64,000 bases of DNA, taken from positions 1 to 64,000 of the forward strand of contig CAUYLG010076823.1 in the NCBI GenBank assembly GCA_963573385.1, given 5' to 3'. This document shows, in pieces, positions 51,204-62,902 of this stretch (position 1 is the first letter of the stretch; each line of letters opens with the position of its first letter). Both the position numbers and the translations under genes were made by a program. The notes beneath the pieces were generated by a model. The model ran no database searches, was not told the origin of the DNA, and saw only the letters and a program-made list of their open reading frames with translations. This stretch comes from Cacajao melanocephalus. Its lineage: Eukaryota > Chordata > Mammalia > Primates > Pitheciidae.

Positions 51204-51574
51204 ACTCTATATTACTTCTTATAACTGCATGTGAATCTACAATAATCTTAAAATTTTTAATTAAAAAAAAAGCCCTGTAAAATGTCACATTGAGGGTTAT
51301 TTGTTAATTTAATGATTAGAATGCATAAATCATCTCAATTTGTATAACTATCTTCAAACTCTTCAACCCTTGTTCTTTTACTGACAACACTATGGTAGGT
51401 AGGTAGGTGGGTAGATGCTTTTATACTGTGCAGTTACAATTTTTCAAGAGAAAACACAGTGCCAAAAGTCTGGGTAGACCTGCCATGCATTGGTGGTTAA
51501 CCCGTCGTTCAAGGGAAAGCCCCAATTTCCCCAGTCACCACCGAGTAACATCTCATATTCTTTCTTGCCTTCAG

Positions 51575-51703
51575 GAAAGCCACTAGTGAAAACATCACGA
51601 ATGACCATGATCAACATGGAGAAGCCTGCAGTCACAGTCGATATAGGAAGCACCATCAAAACAGTGCAGGGAGTGAATGTGACAATTAACTGCCAGGTTG
51701 CAG
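51575..51703 (+). CDS. ADAMTSL1: ADAMTSL1 internal exon: first half of third Ig-like domain
   Basis: This 129-nt exon completes the Gly codon and reads KPLVKTSRMT, then a short linker, then the A-B strands of an Ig-like C2 domain. The first Ig cysteine is at 51691-51693 in NVTINCQVAG, and the Asn-Val-Thr just before it is an N-glycosylation sequon. The exon ends with one base of a Gly codon (phase 1). The acceptor is TTGCCTTCAG (ends 51574) and the donor is GTGAGA at 51704. An antisense L2 fragment begins about ten bases past the donor. The exon is only one base longer than the preceding coding exon and is separated from it by a 21-kb intron. Confidence 0.94.
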
Positions 51704-51712
51704 GTGAGAAAT

Positions 51713-52200
51713 TCATTTATGTATTTATTCACATGTTAATGGAGCCCTGTGCTAGGTTGGGGATACAAAGACAAATTAGACACAAATTCTGCTCTCAGGG
51801 ATATAGCGCTAGTAGGAAAGCCAGAACATGAACCTCAGTCACTCCAAAAGTAGAAAGTCCTACAGAAATTTAGAGGAGAAAAGATTAATTCTGACTGGGA
51901 CAGATAGGTAAAATTGGTCTTTTTGTGTGTATGTTTTTCTTTCATCTTAGCCTTCCATACAGATAGAATGTGAATGTGCAAAGATGGGGGCAAGGAGTTC
52001 CAAGTGAACAAAGGAGAGTGATGAAATTCATGGAAGTAGAAAATACTCTAGGCTGTAGAGAGAACAGTGTGAGCTTTAGTCTGGGTGGAGCCCAGGGTAC
52101 AGAAATGCAGGTGGAAGTGATGTTAAGGAACCATGCTTCCAGAAGAGAAAGCCACCAGCAGTTCAGAGAATGGATTGAAGAAGGGAAATATTACGACAGA
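51713..52200 (-). repeat. L2 fragment, antisense, adjacent to an exon donor
   Basis: TTCATTTATGTATTTATTCA, GAGCCCTGTGCTAGGTTGGG and CTGCTCTCAGGGATATAGCG follow the reverse L2 3' end. Weaker L2-like sequence continues to about 52200. It begins about 10 bp after the donor at 51704. Confidence 0.6.
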
Positions 52201-52974
52201 AAGGCCAGGTAAGACCCATCCCTGTAGTTGAGGAGGGGTCATGGAGGCCTGAACTCAGGGCAGTGGGGATGGGAAGGTAAAGACTGGATAGACATGAGAA
52301 AGATGGCAAGAGGTAAGACCAACAGGAACCTGCAGCTTGCTCAAATCAGAAGTGGGCAGGAGTCATTAGAGAAGATAGCCAATGGAGCTCTGGTACAGGC
52401 ATTGCCCTCAGGTAGGCCTTGCAAACTCAAAGACCAACAGGGTCCAGGAAGGCACAGGGAAGTGAGGAGTAGCAGACAATAGGGGGTGCTAATATGCTCT
52501 CTATGAAAATATTTACCTTCAATTAAAAGACGGAAAACACCAACATAGAGCAGAACGCGGCCCAGCTACTGTTTTTCCCTTCTAGTGTACCAGTCATTTG
52601 TGATGTGTACCCCTTATGGGTTTCACTGCCACAAAGGCATGAAGAAATGAGTGGTTCTTGTGCCATTGGGCAGCTAGTCTTCTGATTGCTGTCCTCATCA
52701 GATATACCCCAGTGTCACATGGCCACATCAGACCCAGGTTCCTTGATCATACCCTGTCTGCAGGGTAGACAGGCAGTGGCACCCCCTGCTTTGGTGGTTT
52801 CTTTATCTTAGATCTTCATCGTCTGAAGATTTACCTCAATTTGTTATTTATAAGACCAGAAAACCCATTTAAGAGTAAGTAAGAGGAATATCTTAACCTA
52901 GGACTTACTGTTTCCAAATAATAGCCAAATCCGACTTTCTCTGAAATATTCTGATAGCTTCAGGATATCTGAAA

Positions 52975-53278
52975 CACAGACAGGCCTGGTGGCCCGCGTC
53001 TGTAATCCCAGCACTTTGGGAAGCTGAGGTGGGTGGATCACTTGAGCCCTGGAGTTCAAGACTAGCCTGGGCAACATGGCAAAACCTTGTCTCTACGAAG
53101 AATACAAAAATTAGCCAGGTGTGGTGGTGCATGCCTATAGTCTCAGCTACTAGGGATGCTGAGATGAGAGGATCGTTTGAACCCAGGAGGTCAAGACTGC
53201 AGTGAGCCTTAAGCATACCACAGCACTCCAGCCTGGATGACAGAGTGAGACCCTAGCTCAAAATAAATAAATAAATAA
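52975..53278 (+). mobile_element. Alu (AluJ-like) with target-site duplication
   Basis: A dimeric Alu with an AAATAAATAAATAAATAA tail, flanked by GATATCTGAAA at 52964-52974 and 53279-53289. Confidence 0.95.
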
Positions 53279-53644
53279 GATATCTGAAATATCAATCTAT
53301 CTTTGTAAATGTGCATTAGCTTCTCCTTTGTAAAGTTTCTCATGGCCTTTGTGATGCTTCCCTTCCAGCCTCATCAGTGAAATCTAGAACCAAGTCCCTC
53401 CAGCCCCTGTACTCCTAGATAGGGAGTAAAACAAAACTCCTAACAGGGATTGGCATGAATGAGCTACCCCTTGGTGCAGGGATTAATGGTACAGTAAGGC
53501 CCTTTCAGCAGAACAGTCACCCCACACACACACCTGATCACTATGGACACATGCTTTGGTGATGAACACTGGTGATATGATGGACCACGTTGTGTATCTT
53601 CTCGAGAGGTGGAACTGGTAGGAGTAAAAGAAAAGGGGAGGGGC

Positions 53645-53930
53645 TTGCACGGGGGGGCTCACACCTGTAATCCCAGTACTTTGGGAGGGTGAGGCGGGTG
53701 GATTTCCTGAGACCAGGAGTTCCAGACCAGCCCAGCCAACATGGTGAAACCTCGTCTCTACTAAAAATACAGAAATTAGCTAGGTATGGTGGCAAGTGTC
53801 TGCAGTCCCACCTACTCGGGAGGCTGAGGCACAAGAGTCACATGAACCTAGGAGGTGGGGGTTGCAGTGAGCCGAGATCACGCTGCTGCAAACCAGCCTG
53901 AGCAACAGAGCAAGACTGTCTCAAACAAAA
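53645..53930 (+). mobile_element. Alu (S-like, diverged)
   Basis: GGCTCACACCTGTAATCCCA, CATGGTGAAACCTCGTCTC and GTGAGCCGAGATCACGCTGC. Near full length with a short mixed tail. No clear target-site duplication was seen. Confidence 0.92.
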
Positions 53931-54669
53931 AACAGAATAGGAGAGGAAATGACAGCAAAACAAGGAAATGGGCATTTAAAGGAGATTGAGAGAACCAGAA
54001 TCCAGTTAAGGAAATATTTGCATTGGGGAGCCTAGGACATTAAAACGAGCTTTGCCCATTCTTCCGTGCTGCCTAGGGCCCTCTCTCTGGGACTTCATCC
54101 AGAGGCTCACTTGATAACCTTAATAGTGAGAGCCTAGGTGGTTATACCTAGTTTTCCCCAGCTGTGACATTGAACTCTTTATTTTTGTTTTTACCCATAA
54201 AACCATCTGTGTTAATGCTGATTAACTAAAATAAATCTTTGTATATTTGTCATTATTCCTTTTGTTAAACAAGACACTTACTCAAAGTAGGTGGGAAAGA
54301 GCCTGCTTTTACTTACACAGTGAATTTGCTGGACAAAGAAATCATCTGTGAGCTGAGTCTCCAGTTAAAACACTGACAGCTATAATGCTAAATGGCAGAG
54401 GACTACTTTCACTTTGCTGCTGTAAGTGGCTCTTAACGGCTCTCTCCTTCCTCTTGGTCATCTCTATCCCATTCCTAGTCAGGCAGTTTAGTGTCCTCCT
54501 GATTGGTTAGGTAGAATTCTATAAGCACCAATAACACTGCCAGTAGCTGATATTGTAGCTTGAGAATTTGCAACCCAGCCTCTGGTAATAGACAGGGAAG
54601 TGGGACTCCATAAGGGCCTGCTTAAAGAAGTGTTTTATGTCAGATTCATTCATGTTATTCATTTGGCAG

Positions 54670-55150
54670 TTTTTTATGGAGTATTTAATCCAGGTTAGAT
54701 CAGATGTCGCCTAATCTAAGGAGCCACAGGTAAATAAGGTACAACTTTCAGGAAGCTCATAGTCTGGGAAGGAGAAAAGTTATGAAATATGTAATGATAA
54801 TACAATGCAATATGTAGATACAGTTGTTGTTTTCTTATTATAAAATATTAGAGTATTAAAGAAGTTTTAGAAAACACAGAAAAAATTAAAAGAGGCCAAA
54901 AAGGAAAGAAAACAGCTTGTTCAAAGTCCTTCTCTGCAAACTCAACCATAGCTGACATTTTAGCATGTTTTCCTCAATCATTACCTTTTATCCTGCTTTA
55001 TTTTCTCTCAATAATAAACATTTGTCTGTGTCATAAGCATAATTTTAATGGCTATATAATAGCCTATTTCATGAATATGATGTAATTTACCTAGACTGAC
55101 ACGTTTGAGTTGTTAGCAATTTTTTATTAAACAACGTTTTGCACACATGT
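54670..55150 (-). repeat. Antisense L2 piece followed by an antisense L1M 3' fragment
   Basis: 54670-54835 is reverse L2-like (GGAAGCTCATAGTCTGGGAA, TATGAAATATGTAATG). 54835-55150 is reverse L1M-like (GCTATATAATAGCCTATTTC, TAATTTACCTAGACTGACAC, TATTAAACAACGTTTTGCAC). Confidence 0.5.
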
Positions 55151-55299
55151 GCTTTCAGCTTATAGAATACAGCATCACACATTCTGCCCAACCCTGAAGC
55201 CTCAAAATCATTAGGCAATGAGTATGGTGGGCTTTTTCTTGAAAACTGACCTAATTCACTCTATCACTCTCATACTCATTTTCCATTTGTTCCCTGAAG

Positions 55300-55680
55300 A
55301 GGTCAGAAAACTGAGTCAGCGATAAAGGATCAGGGGAGGAAGCAGTGTTTCAGTAAATGGGAACAGAATGTGCAAAGGGCCTGAGGTAGAAAGAGCATGT
55401 TGCATTTAAAGAAGTAAAAACTGGCTAGTGGTGTGGCTATAATACCGAGAGCAGAGAAGAAAGTAGCACGTGAGGCTGAGAAGGTGGGGGTAGGCAGAGC
55501 CTAGATCTTACGTGTTCTCATTGATTATGGTACTGTTTAGGGTTTTCTCCTAAAAGCAAGGGAAGTATTTGAAGGACTTACTTAGGAGATGAAATTAGCA
55601 GGACTAGGGATGCAAAATAAACGGTTCAGGAGTCAGTCATGGGTGGTGCATTACGATAGGTTAGACACTGGTGTCAAGTA
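55300..55680 (-). repeat. L2 fragment, antisense
   Basis: AGAATGTGCAAAGGGCCTGA, GGTAGAAAGAGCATG and TATTTGAAGGACTTACTTAG follow reverse L2 coding sequence. Confidence 0.5.
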
Positions 55681-55689
55681 GACCCCCAA

Positions 55690-56045
55690 GTGTATAATGG
55701 CTCAAATACAATAGAAGTCTTATTTTTGCTTACCTAAGGGCCCAAAAGGTACACCTGGTCATCTGGAGAGGATCTGTCATTCAGGGTCACATGATGCTGG
55801 TGGCTCTGTCATCTTGAACACATGCCTTCCAGTGTCTCCCTGGGGGTTACCTCTATCCTATCAACCAGGAGAGGGGAAAACAGAATATGGGGGATGGTTG
55901 GGAAGGCTTTTAGGAGCCACACCTGGAAGGAGCACACAGTAAGACTTTTCACATTTTTTTAGTCACATGATCACACACAACTACAAAGGATACTGGGGAA
56001 GGTAGCCTCACTGGGTCCTCAGGAAAAGGGGAAACCAGTTTTGTG
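55690..56045. repeat. Old interspersed repeat, same style as 3130-3450
   Basis: Layout resembles the unnamed repeat at 3.2 kb: ATAATGGCTCAAATACAATA, TTTTTAGTCACATGATCACA and CTACAAAGGATACTGGGGAA. Family not named. Confidence 0.35.
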
Positions 56046-56934
56046 AACATTGTCTGCCACAGTCAGTATGGAGAAACGTGGAAGGCTGAAAACCTTGTTT
56101 CCAAACTGCCATGGTTGCTTAGAATAATTTACAAGGCTGACAGTCGAGTTACTGGATCCTTTCTCTTTCCTTTCCCTAAGCCACCCTACCTCTACACTTC
56201 CTAGGAAGCTTCTAGAACTTATCATGTAAAGGTGCACCATTGAGTGGACACCCCACCTTGAGATGTTGACACACCGCCATGGTGCAGGCAGCCTTCCAAA
56301 TATCATAAGGGATCCAGTTAACAAGAATACCATGTCTGAGATTTTTTTTTTTTTAGAGAATATTATAGCATCACCCCACCTGGCAGCTCCGTGGACATCA
56401 AAGGCACTGGACCTTATAATCATACCAAGTTACTGCCCATTATGACTAAGCTCATTTATTGATCCTTTCAAGCAGCAGGGAGAGCACCGTGCTGTTGAAA
56501 AGATATGCCTCAGGGGAAAACACAAACATGGGTTCTTTTCCTTTCCTGTTTTAAGCTACAAATAATACCAGGGAGTTTAGCGTGTGGAGCCTATCCAAGT
56601 AGCTGGTCAACAACAACATAGCTCCTGGATTTTGTTCTGTGGTAGAGCATATTTTCTGACATTTTCAGGTGTTTCTTTCTGTGGCATTTGCTGTCACACC
56701 ACAGCAGGCTAGAAAAGATCATCTCCCACAACCTGACCAAGCTTCTCAACAAGAGAGAGCTGACAAAGCCCGACCCCATAGATTCTGGAGCCTCTCTCCT
56801 GATGACACCTTGGTTTTACAACCACAGCAGAAACATAATTCTGAAAGAAGAAAGGAATCAAAGGTTTGACAGTTCAGAAATAGTGAAGCAGCAGTTCAGA
56901 TTTTCTCTCGAGTCAAGCTAGTATAATGGCAGGC

Positions 56935-57245
56935 GGTGTACACTTGTTAAGATGAGGACCATTGGCATTAAAGGTATTTCAGTTTGAATCCCCACCCTGG
57001 CACTGGTGGGTTACTGATTGGCTGTAGGGGAACAAGAACTCTGTCCCCAAGTCATTGTTCAGGCATCCAAATGAATGTGACCTTAAGCAGACTTCTTAAT
57101 CTCTATGAGACCCTTTTTCTCATTGACAAAATGGAGTTAATAAATAGTACCTGCTTCACAGGATCATTGTGAAAAATAAGTGATTGTGTTTATGAAATGT
57201 TTGGCATATAGTAAATGTTCAGTCAATGTTATTTCTCTCTTTAAT
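56935..57245 (+). repeat. MIR element
   Basis: TTTGAATCCCCACCCTGGCA, CAGACTTCTTAATCTCTATG, CTCATTGACAAAATGGAGTT and GTTTGGCATATAGTAAATG match MIR, with an extra piece near 57010-57075. Confidence 0.7.
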
Positions 57246-58131
57246 GCATTCAGGACGTTTTGGCAGGCTTGGTACACTCTGATGTGGAGGTATTCTGAAT
57301 GTCAGTATTAGGCATATGCATCTGGTACTTTTTCAAGGGACTCTGTGGAACATTCAAGGGCTGGTGAAGTTTTCTAAAGCATCATTGTCATTTCTGGAGA
57401 GAAAGAAAAAAAACCTCTAACACCTCAGTTGTTTTTTTCTCTTTCCTCATTCTACGTGTGTAATGTTAGAGCTAGTTGTGGAAGGACTGGCTGTCCCTCC
57501 GAGGTGTCTTCGTAATATCACTCTCTGCCTAAGGCCCACAATACCGGGCAGGAAGTCCTCAAAATGTGGCACCAGCAACAATACCTACCTCGGCAAACTC
57601 ATAATGCAGATCTGTGCTTGAATGAGAGGTTTGCTAATAGATTAAAAAATGATTCCAACTTAATTTCTCTTCCCTCAGGACTGCTGTCAGGTCCACGGTT
57701 CCAGGTTTACAGAGACTAGAGTTTTCTTCCTCCACCCTGCTATTCTGAACGTTTCCATTTCTCCCATGAAACCCCCTGCTGTCACAGAATTCAGCCCTTT
57801 TGGTTTATACTCAGTCCTGTCCTCTCAAAACAAGCACAATTTTAGAGTGGCGTGAGACAGACAGTCATAAAGGGAATGGAAGAAGCTTGCAAGCAATTCT
57901 GGGGGGAGTAAGAAATAGCTCCCAGGTCTCTCTTCATCCCTGGGTTCTCTCCCTTCTCCCTCTGTTCCTCCCTCCCTCTAATGCTCTGTCACTCTCACTG
58001 TCATTTTCTCTCCCCCCGAGTCTCTGTGTTTGTGGCCCACAGCCCTCCTCAAAGGACGATGCAGGCAGTAAGTGCTGCGTGTGAGCAATGCGAGCGAAAG
58101 AGGATGAATACTGGTAGAAAATGGTTTGCAG

Positions 58132-58441
58132 GGCCGGTGTAGTGGCTCACACCTGTAATCTCAACACTTTGGGAGGCTGAGGCAGGTGGATCATCTGCCG
58201 TCAGGAGTTCGAGACCAACCTGGCCAACATAGTGACACCCCATCTCCACTAAAAATACAAAAATTAGCCAGGCATGGTGGCACATGCCTGTAATTCCAGC
58301 TAACTCAGAAGGCTGAGGCAGGAGAATTGCTGGAACCCAGAAGGCGGAGGCTGCACTAAACTGAGATCGTGCCACTGTACTCCAGCTTGGGTGACAGAGG
58401 GAGACTCCATCTCAATTAAAAAAAAAAAAAAGAAAAGAAAA
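58132..58441 (+). mobile_element. Full-length Alu (AluS-like)
   Basis: A complete dimeric Alu, GGGCCGGTGTAGTGGCTCAC to CTCCATCTCAATT, plus an A-rich tail. Probable imperfect flanking repeats are GGTTTGCAG before and GGGTTTGTGG after. Confidence 0.93.
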
Positions 58442-58546
58442 AGGGTTTGTGGGACCTCATTTTTCCTTGTGCTTTCAGGAGAAAAATAACTGGAAGTGCT
58501 TTTCTTCAACTTACTTCTGAGCCTTTCTCCTGAATGCTGTGGATTT

Positions 58547-58572
58547 TGTGTGTGTGTGTGTGTGTGTGTGTG
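58547..58572 (+). repeat. (TG)n microsatellite
   Basis: About 13 perfect GT units in otherwise unique intron sequence. Confidence 0.95.
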
Positions 58573-59064
58573 CAAAAATACTAAGCTCAGGGTCCAAATT
58601 CCAAGCTGGCATGGACAGGCATCCTGATGCTCTTGCTCTCCCTAGTGGTGCTGCGATGAAAAATCAGCTGTTCTGCTCCTCACCTGTGTCTTTTCTCCAG
58701 GTATCTTTAGAGATGATGCCAACCTGGCCCCTCCCATGCACTTGAGCATCAAGTATCCTACTGTGAAAGCCAGATTAGCGTGTACCTCTCTCTGATGTGA
58801 CAAAGCTGTGGAATCCAAGTCTCCACCTGCTTTTGGTAGCCCTGCCTCTTTCTCCTGCCACTTTCAAGGACAAGTAACAGATAAATAGGCAGCTCCTTGA
58901 AGACTCTGTATCCTCAACAGTAGGCTAGCCATTAAGGGCAAAGTGCCCTTGCCCCAAAGGCAAAAGCCAGCCCCATCTTAGGGAAAACACTAGACCACTA
59001 GACTAAATGTCTGGCTCCTTGGCCATTCTTGGCTTTGACCCCATTTCCCAGGACTTGACACTTT

Positions 59065-59354
59065 TTTTTTTAAGATAGATTCTCGCCGTGTCGCCCAGGC
59101 TGGAGTACAGTGGTGTAATCTCAGCTCACTGTAACCTCCGCCTCCAGGGTTCAAGTGATTTCCCTGCCTCAGCCTCCTGAGTAGCTGGGATTACAGGCGC
59201 ACGCCACCATGCCCGGCTAATTTTTGTGTTTTTAGTAGAGATGGGGTTTCACCATGTTGGTCAGGCTGGCCTCAAGCTCCTGACCTCATGATCCACATAC
59301 CTCAGCCTCCCAAAGTGGTGGGATTACAGGCATGAGCCACTGCATCCAGCCAGT
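59065..59354 (-). mobile_element. Full-length antisense Alu with target-site duplication
   Basis: A complete antisense Alu flanked by ACTTGACACTTT at 59053-59064 and 59355-59366. Confidence 0.96.
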
Positions 59355-59929
59355 ACTTGACACTTTAAGTATGCTCTGGATACATGCCAGCGAGTTCTAC
59401 AGGTAAATTTTGTGAGCTGGGCAGCAGGCTGAGGTGTGTAGGGGAGGGAGCTTTCTGCTCCCTAGAGACCTGTGAAGCAGCGCCATAGACTTTCAATCTC
59501 TTAACACACTCAGAGCCCAGCCCCCTATAGGATCCTCCTAAAATAGCGTCTAGGAAGTCTCGTCCTAAATTCCCAGGGCCCGTTTACCAGCATATTAACC
59601 ACAAGGAAACTTCCTGAAGAATTCACGCTGTCCCTAGAGCATAGAGCCTGGTTTCCAAAGAGAGATCCCATCCCACGTCAGCAGACGATCTCCCCAGCTC
59701 TCGCAGAAAATCAACTTGGATTGTGGAAAGTGTTGAGCACTTTCCGTTTGTCCTTTGCCTGTGGTTCTACTGATACTACCATTTCATGTTTTCTTGTTCT
59801 GAAAAGATATGTAGGCTTCCAAAAATACAAGCATGTTTTCTACATAGAGTGTCAACTCCAGTAAGAATCTAGCAGCTTCTCTTTGTCTAGTTCATACATA
59901 TATTTTAACACAGTACAGCTTTTCGCTTG

Positions 59930-60260
59930 TTATTAAACTATGATATCTTTATAGAAAAGTACGCATAGCGTAAAGGTACCAAGTGAACACTCCCCCCAGA
60001 CCACCCCAGGTCAAGACACACAGCATGACCAGTGGCCAAGCCGTTGTCCCCTTTCTCAGTCACAACCCTTCCCCATTCATTCCACTGGCTACTAACAGCA
60101 TAGATGAATGTTACCAGGTTTCATTTCTTTACTTACGGAAATGAAATCATATAGTATGTACTTTTGTGTCTGGCATCACTTACTCAACATGATGTTTGTT
60201 TCATGTAGTTTCATTTTCACTGGCATATACATTTGGTTCTCGTGTTTTTCAAATATGTTT
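59930..60260 (-). repeat. Old L1M 3'-region fragment, antisense
   Basis: TCACAACCCTTCCCCATTCA, GAAATGAAATCATATAGTAT and GTACTTTTGTGTCTGGCATC are typical antisense L1MC/ME 3' sequence. Confidence 0.7.
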
Positions 60261-60550
60261 TCTCCAAAGAATTTGGGTACTTTTCTTCCACCGTGGCAAG
60301 TCCCCTGTGCCACCTGCCTGTTTCCTCCTCTTCGTACTGGCCTCCTCCTTCCTGCCTCATCGCTGCAAGTTTTAAAAGGCAAAAGATCTGGAGACAACTG
60401 AGAGGTCCAGGGCATTGTTTAGCTTAGCCAAAGCATGGTAGAAGATGGCCCTGTAGAGCAGCCCCAGGGAAGGGGGATTCAAGAAGCTATAAATGCCTCT
60501 GGGCTCACCTGAATGTGTTTGACGGATGAGTTTATATTTTTTCTTCCTAG

Positions 60551-60730
60551 GAGTGCCTGAAGCTGAAGTCACTTGGTTCAGGAATAAAAGCAAATTGGGC
60601 TCCCCCCACCATCTGCACGAAGGCTCCTTGCTGCTCACCAACGTGTCATCCTCAGATCAGGGCCTGTACTCCTGCAGGGCAGCCAATCTTCACGGAGAGC
60701 TGACCGAGAGCACCCAGCTGCTGATCCTAG
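60551..60730 (+). CDS. ADAMTSL1: ADAMTSL1 internal exon: second half of third Ig-like domain
   Basis: This 180-nt exon completes the Gly codon and reads VPEAEVTWFRNKSK. The conserved Ig Trp is at 60574-60576, a DQGLYSC strand-F motif follows, and its Cys at 60673-60675 pairs with 51691-51693. Sequons Asn-Lys-Ser and Asn-Val-Ser are present. The domain closes with STQLLIL plus one base of an Asp codon. The acceptor is TTCTTCCTAG (ends 60550) and the donor is GTAAAC at 60731. With the previous exon it makes a complete Ig domain with no missing key residue. Confidence 0.95.
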
Positions 60731-60884
60731 GTAAACACCCCAAAGCTGGCTGCCCCTGGTGTACCCTGTTGGAGGTGACTCTCTAACCCACCTTCTACCT
60801 CCTTTATTCCCTAATCCAATTAAGGACATAAAAGGTAAAGTCGGTATCCCTTCACTTCTTCCCAATTTAGGGCCTTTTGATAGA

Positions 60885-61010
60885 ACACAGACTTTGAGGC
60901 CAGTCAAACAAGAACTTGAACCCTGGCTGTACCATTTACTAACTGTGTGGGCTTGGGCAAGTTACTTCTCTCTGCTAAGCCTTAGATACTGGCCTCTGTG
61001 CCGGGACTCC
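60885..61010 (+). repeat. MIR fragment
   Basis: ACTTGAACCCTGGCTGTACC, TTTACTAACTGTGTGGGCTT and GGGCAAGTTACTTCTCTCTG match MIR. Confidence 0.75.
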
Positions 61011-62639
61011 AGAAACTAGGATTGCAAGATTGAGAGGACAGGGATCTCAAACAGAGATAACAGAATTAAAACAATTATCCTTAACTCTTCCTGCATTAAG
61101 GACTTCTTTGACAATTAGATAGAAACTATGGATTTCTATTTCTAGAAAAATTCATGCGTGTAAAATTTTTCCTATAATTCCAGGATGCCTATGGTCTGGT
61201 CCACCTAAAGTGTCCACATGCACCCCTAGACATAAGAATTGCTGATTAAAGAGTCTGGCATGGCTCCTAGTATAAAATGGGTGCTTAAAAATAACAATTG
61301 CTGGGACACCATCCACCACCTGATTATTGCCCAGTTCTGGACTCAGCCAAGTTGCAAGCCATAATCCTTTTTGTCCCCCGGACTAGGGATACCCTGCTAG
61401 ATTCTAATAATTATGCTCTTTCCCACCTAGAGAAAGCTGTCATTCTAAGGAAAAAAAGGACAGATGTAAGAAATAATAATTACATGCCACACATACATAT
61501 ATACACATACATTACAGACCTCCTCGGGGAAAAATATTTAAATTTTACACTTCTGTTTTCACACCCAGAGTTGAAGATACACCATCACATAGGTTCTCTA
61601 GACCCTGCCCACTCAGATTTCAGAGAGGCCCAGATGGGTTTTCATCTCACTGGTGGCTGCATAAACCTCCAGCCATCTTAGGAAGCCACAGAAAATTGGC
61701 TCAGAGAAAGATGTCATTTGTTTTGCCTTGGGTTTCATCCAGCCGAGCTGCTAGTCTGGAGCCCAGAGCCCAGGGAATATTGCCCCACGCTGAATTACGG
61801 TGCTTAGCAATGAGCGTTTTCCTCCCTAATAACCCTTCCCTGTTGCCTCTGCTAACGGAGATGAAAGTCTAAGATGTATGGCTGCTACTGTGTCTTTGCC
61901 AATGAAGTGGGTCTGTTCTGTATTCAGGTTCTTACTGCATTCCAACTCTAATACACTGTAACAGTGGACATGGAGTTCAAAGAGCAAAAAGTCTTCCCCA
62001 TTTTCATGAAACTTAATGGGGAAAAAAAATCACTGTTAAGACTCTTAAGGTTTTTCTTGATCACAGTTCTTGGTTTTATTAATGAAAGTTTGTTAGCTTT
62101 TAATAGGTACTTTATGAACATCAAAGCATGTCTCTTAATCAGCAAAAATGTAGCTTAATTTTTGAAGGGGGCGTTTTGTGGATAAAGCTGAGATTTCACC
62201 CCAAGTTCTGTGACTTAATCTGCACCATGACGACTTGAAGTGTGATAAGACTTTTATCCATGTATTCATATAGTCCATTGGACAGATACTCATCAAGTGT
62301 TGCCATTTAATGTTGCTGACATTAAGTTCCATGTCAGCTGGACACTAGTAAAGTTTGTAGGAGAAATCCAACTGCTGGCCTCTACACCCGGAGAACTGGC
62401 AGTTTTCCTGGGAAGAGCAAATGGACATGCACTAAAGAGGAAAAACACTGTCGAAGCTGTAAGGACATGAGGAGGGACCAGTATTTGGTCCAAAAAGAGC
62501 TGATTGTTTTGAAGATGGAAAGTAGCCTCCCCTTTTTGCTCTTAGTAAATAAGCAAAGGTTTCTTGAGTTTCAAGAGGAAATATTGAGGAGGAGAGAAAG
62601 ACACTTTGAGTAAACTGCCACCATCAATTCCTAAGATCA

Positions 62640-62795
62640 TGGTATTCCAGAATAGAAAGAGATCTTGGAAAGGAACCTCATGTTATGGATGAGAAAACTA
62701 AGACTCTGAGAATTTAAATGACCTAATGAGTGAATGACAGAGCCGTGGCTCACATTGAGGGTTCCTGAACCCAGGCATTATGTTTTCCTCCATGC
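62640..62795 (-). repeat. MIR fragment, antisense
   Basis: TTATGGATGAGAAAACTAAG, TTTAAATGACCTAATGAGTG and CCTGAACCCAGGC are reverse MIR-like. Confidence 0.5.
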
Positions 62796-62819
62796 CATAT
62801 GAAAAGGGGGTTTTTTAAG

Positions 62820-62902
62820 TATATATCATATACTTTATGATGTATGATATATACTTTATATCATCTCAAGTTCATCATTTGTAATCTCAAGTTCATCATT
62901 TT
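62820..62902 (+). repeat. Four-unit tandem repeat, 21-bp period
   Basis: TACTTTAT recurs at 62831 and 62852, then ATCTCAAGTTCATCATT at 62863 and 62884, a constant 21-bp step. The first two units resemble each other and the last two resemble each other. Confidence 0.75.

Larger units (their letters stand above)
45020..51275 (+). mobile_element. Old sense L1M, internally deleted and interrupted by nested elements
   Basis: The 5'UTR-like start (GGAAGATGGCATAGTTTTAC) is followed by a non-coding block with a degenerate internal repeat (GACCATGTGGGG at about 45538 and 45682). The element then jumps into ORF2 at about 45940 (TAGTACTAGAACTTCTACCC, GATCAATGGAACAGAATAG). It stops at CATGATCC (46786) and resumes at 49889 with the next ORF2 phrases (GCTCTGCAAAAGATC, GGGAAATGCAAATTAAAATC, CATGGAATACTACCCAG). 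It ends with an A-rich tail near 51275. No long intact frame remains. Confidence 0.85.
51704..60550 (+). other. ADAMTSL1: Intron of 8.8 kb
   Basis: Holds antisense L2 fragments (51713-52200, 54670-54835, 55300-55680), four Alus, an L1M remnant (54835-55150), an unnamed repeat (55690-56045), a MIR (56935-57245), a TG repeat (58547-58572) and another L1M remnant (59930-60260). Nothing nameable was seen in 52210-52960, 53290-53630, 53940-54660, 56050-56930, 57250-58125, 58575-59050, 59370-59920 or 60265-60550. Confidence 0.7.

Noticed and set aside
51970..52482. Consecutive frames of 80-84 codons downstream of an exon
   Set aside because: Mostly diverged antisense L2 sequence. Composition and lack of conserved motifs argue against coding.
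56688..56921. 77-codon plus-strand frame preceded by an acceptor-like TTTTCAG
   Set aside because: No family resemblance, no matching donor phase with ADAMTSL1 and no repeat match I can name. It could be chance. Cross-species conservation or RNA-seq would settle it.
62820..62902. CRISPR-like spaced repeats
   Set aside because: Contiguous 21-bp tandem units with no unique spacers, in a primate intron.
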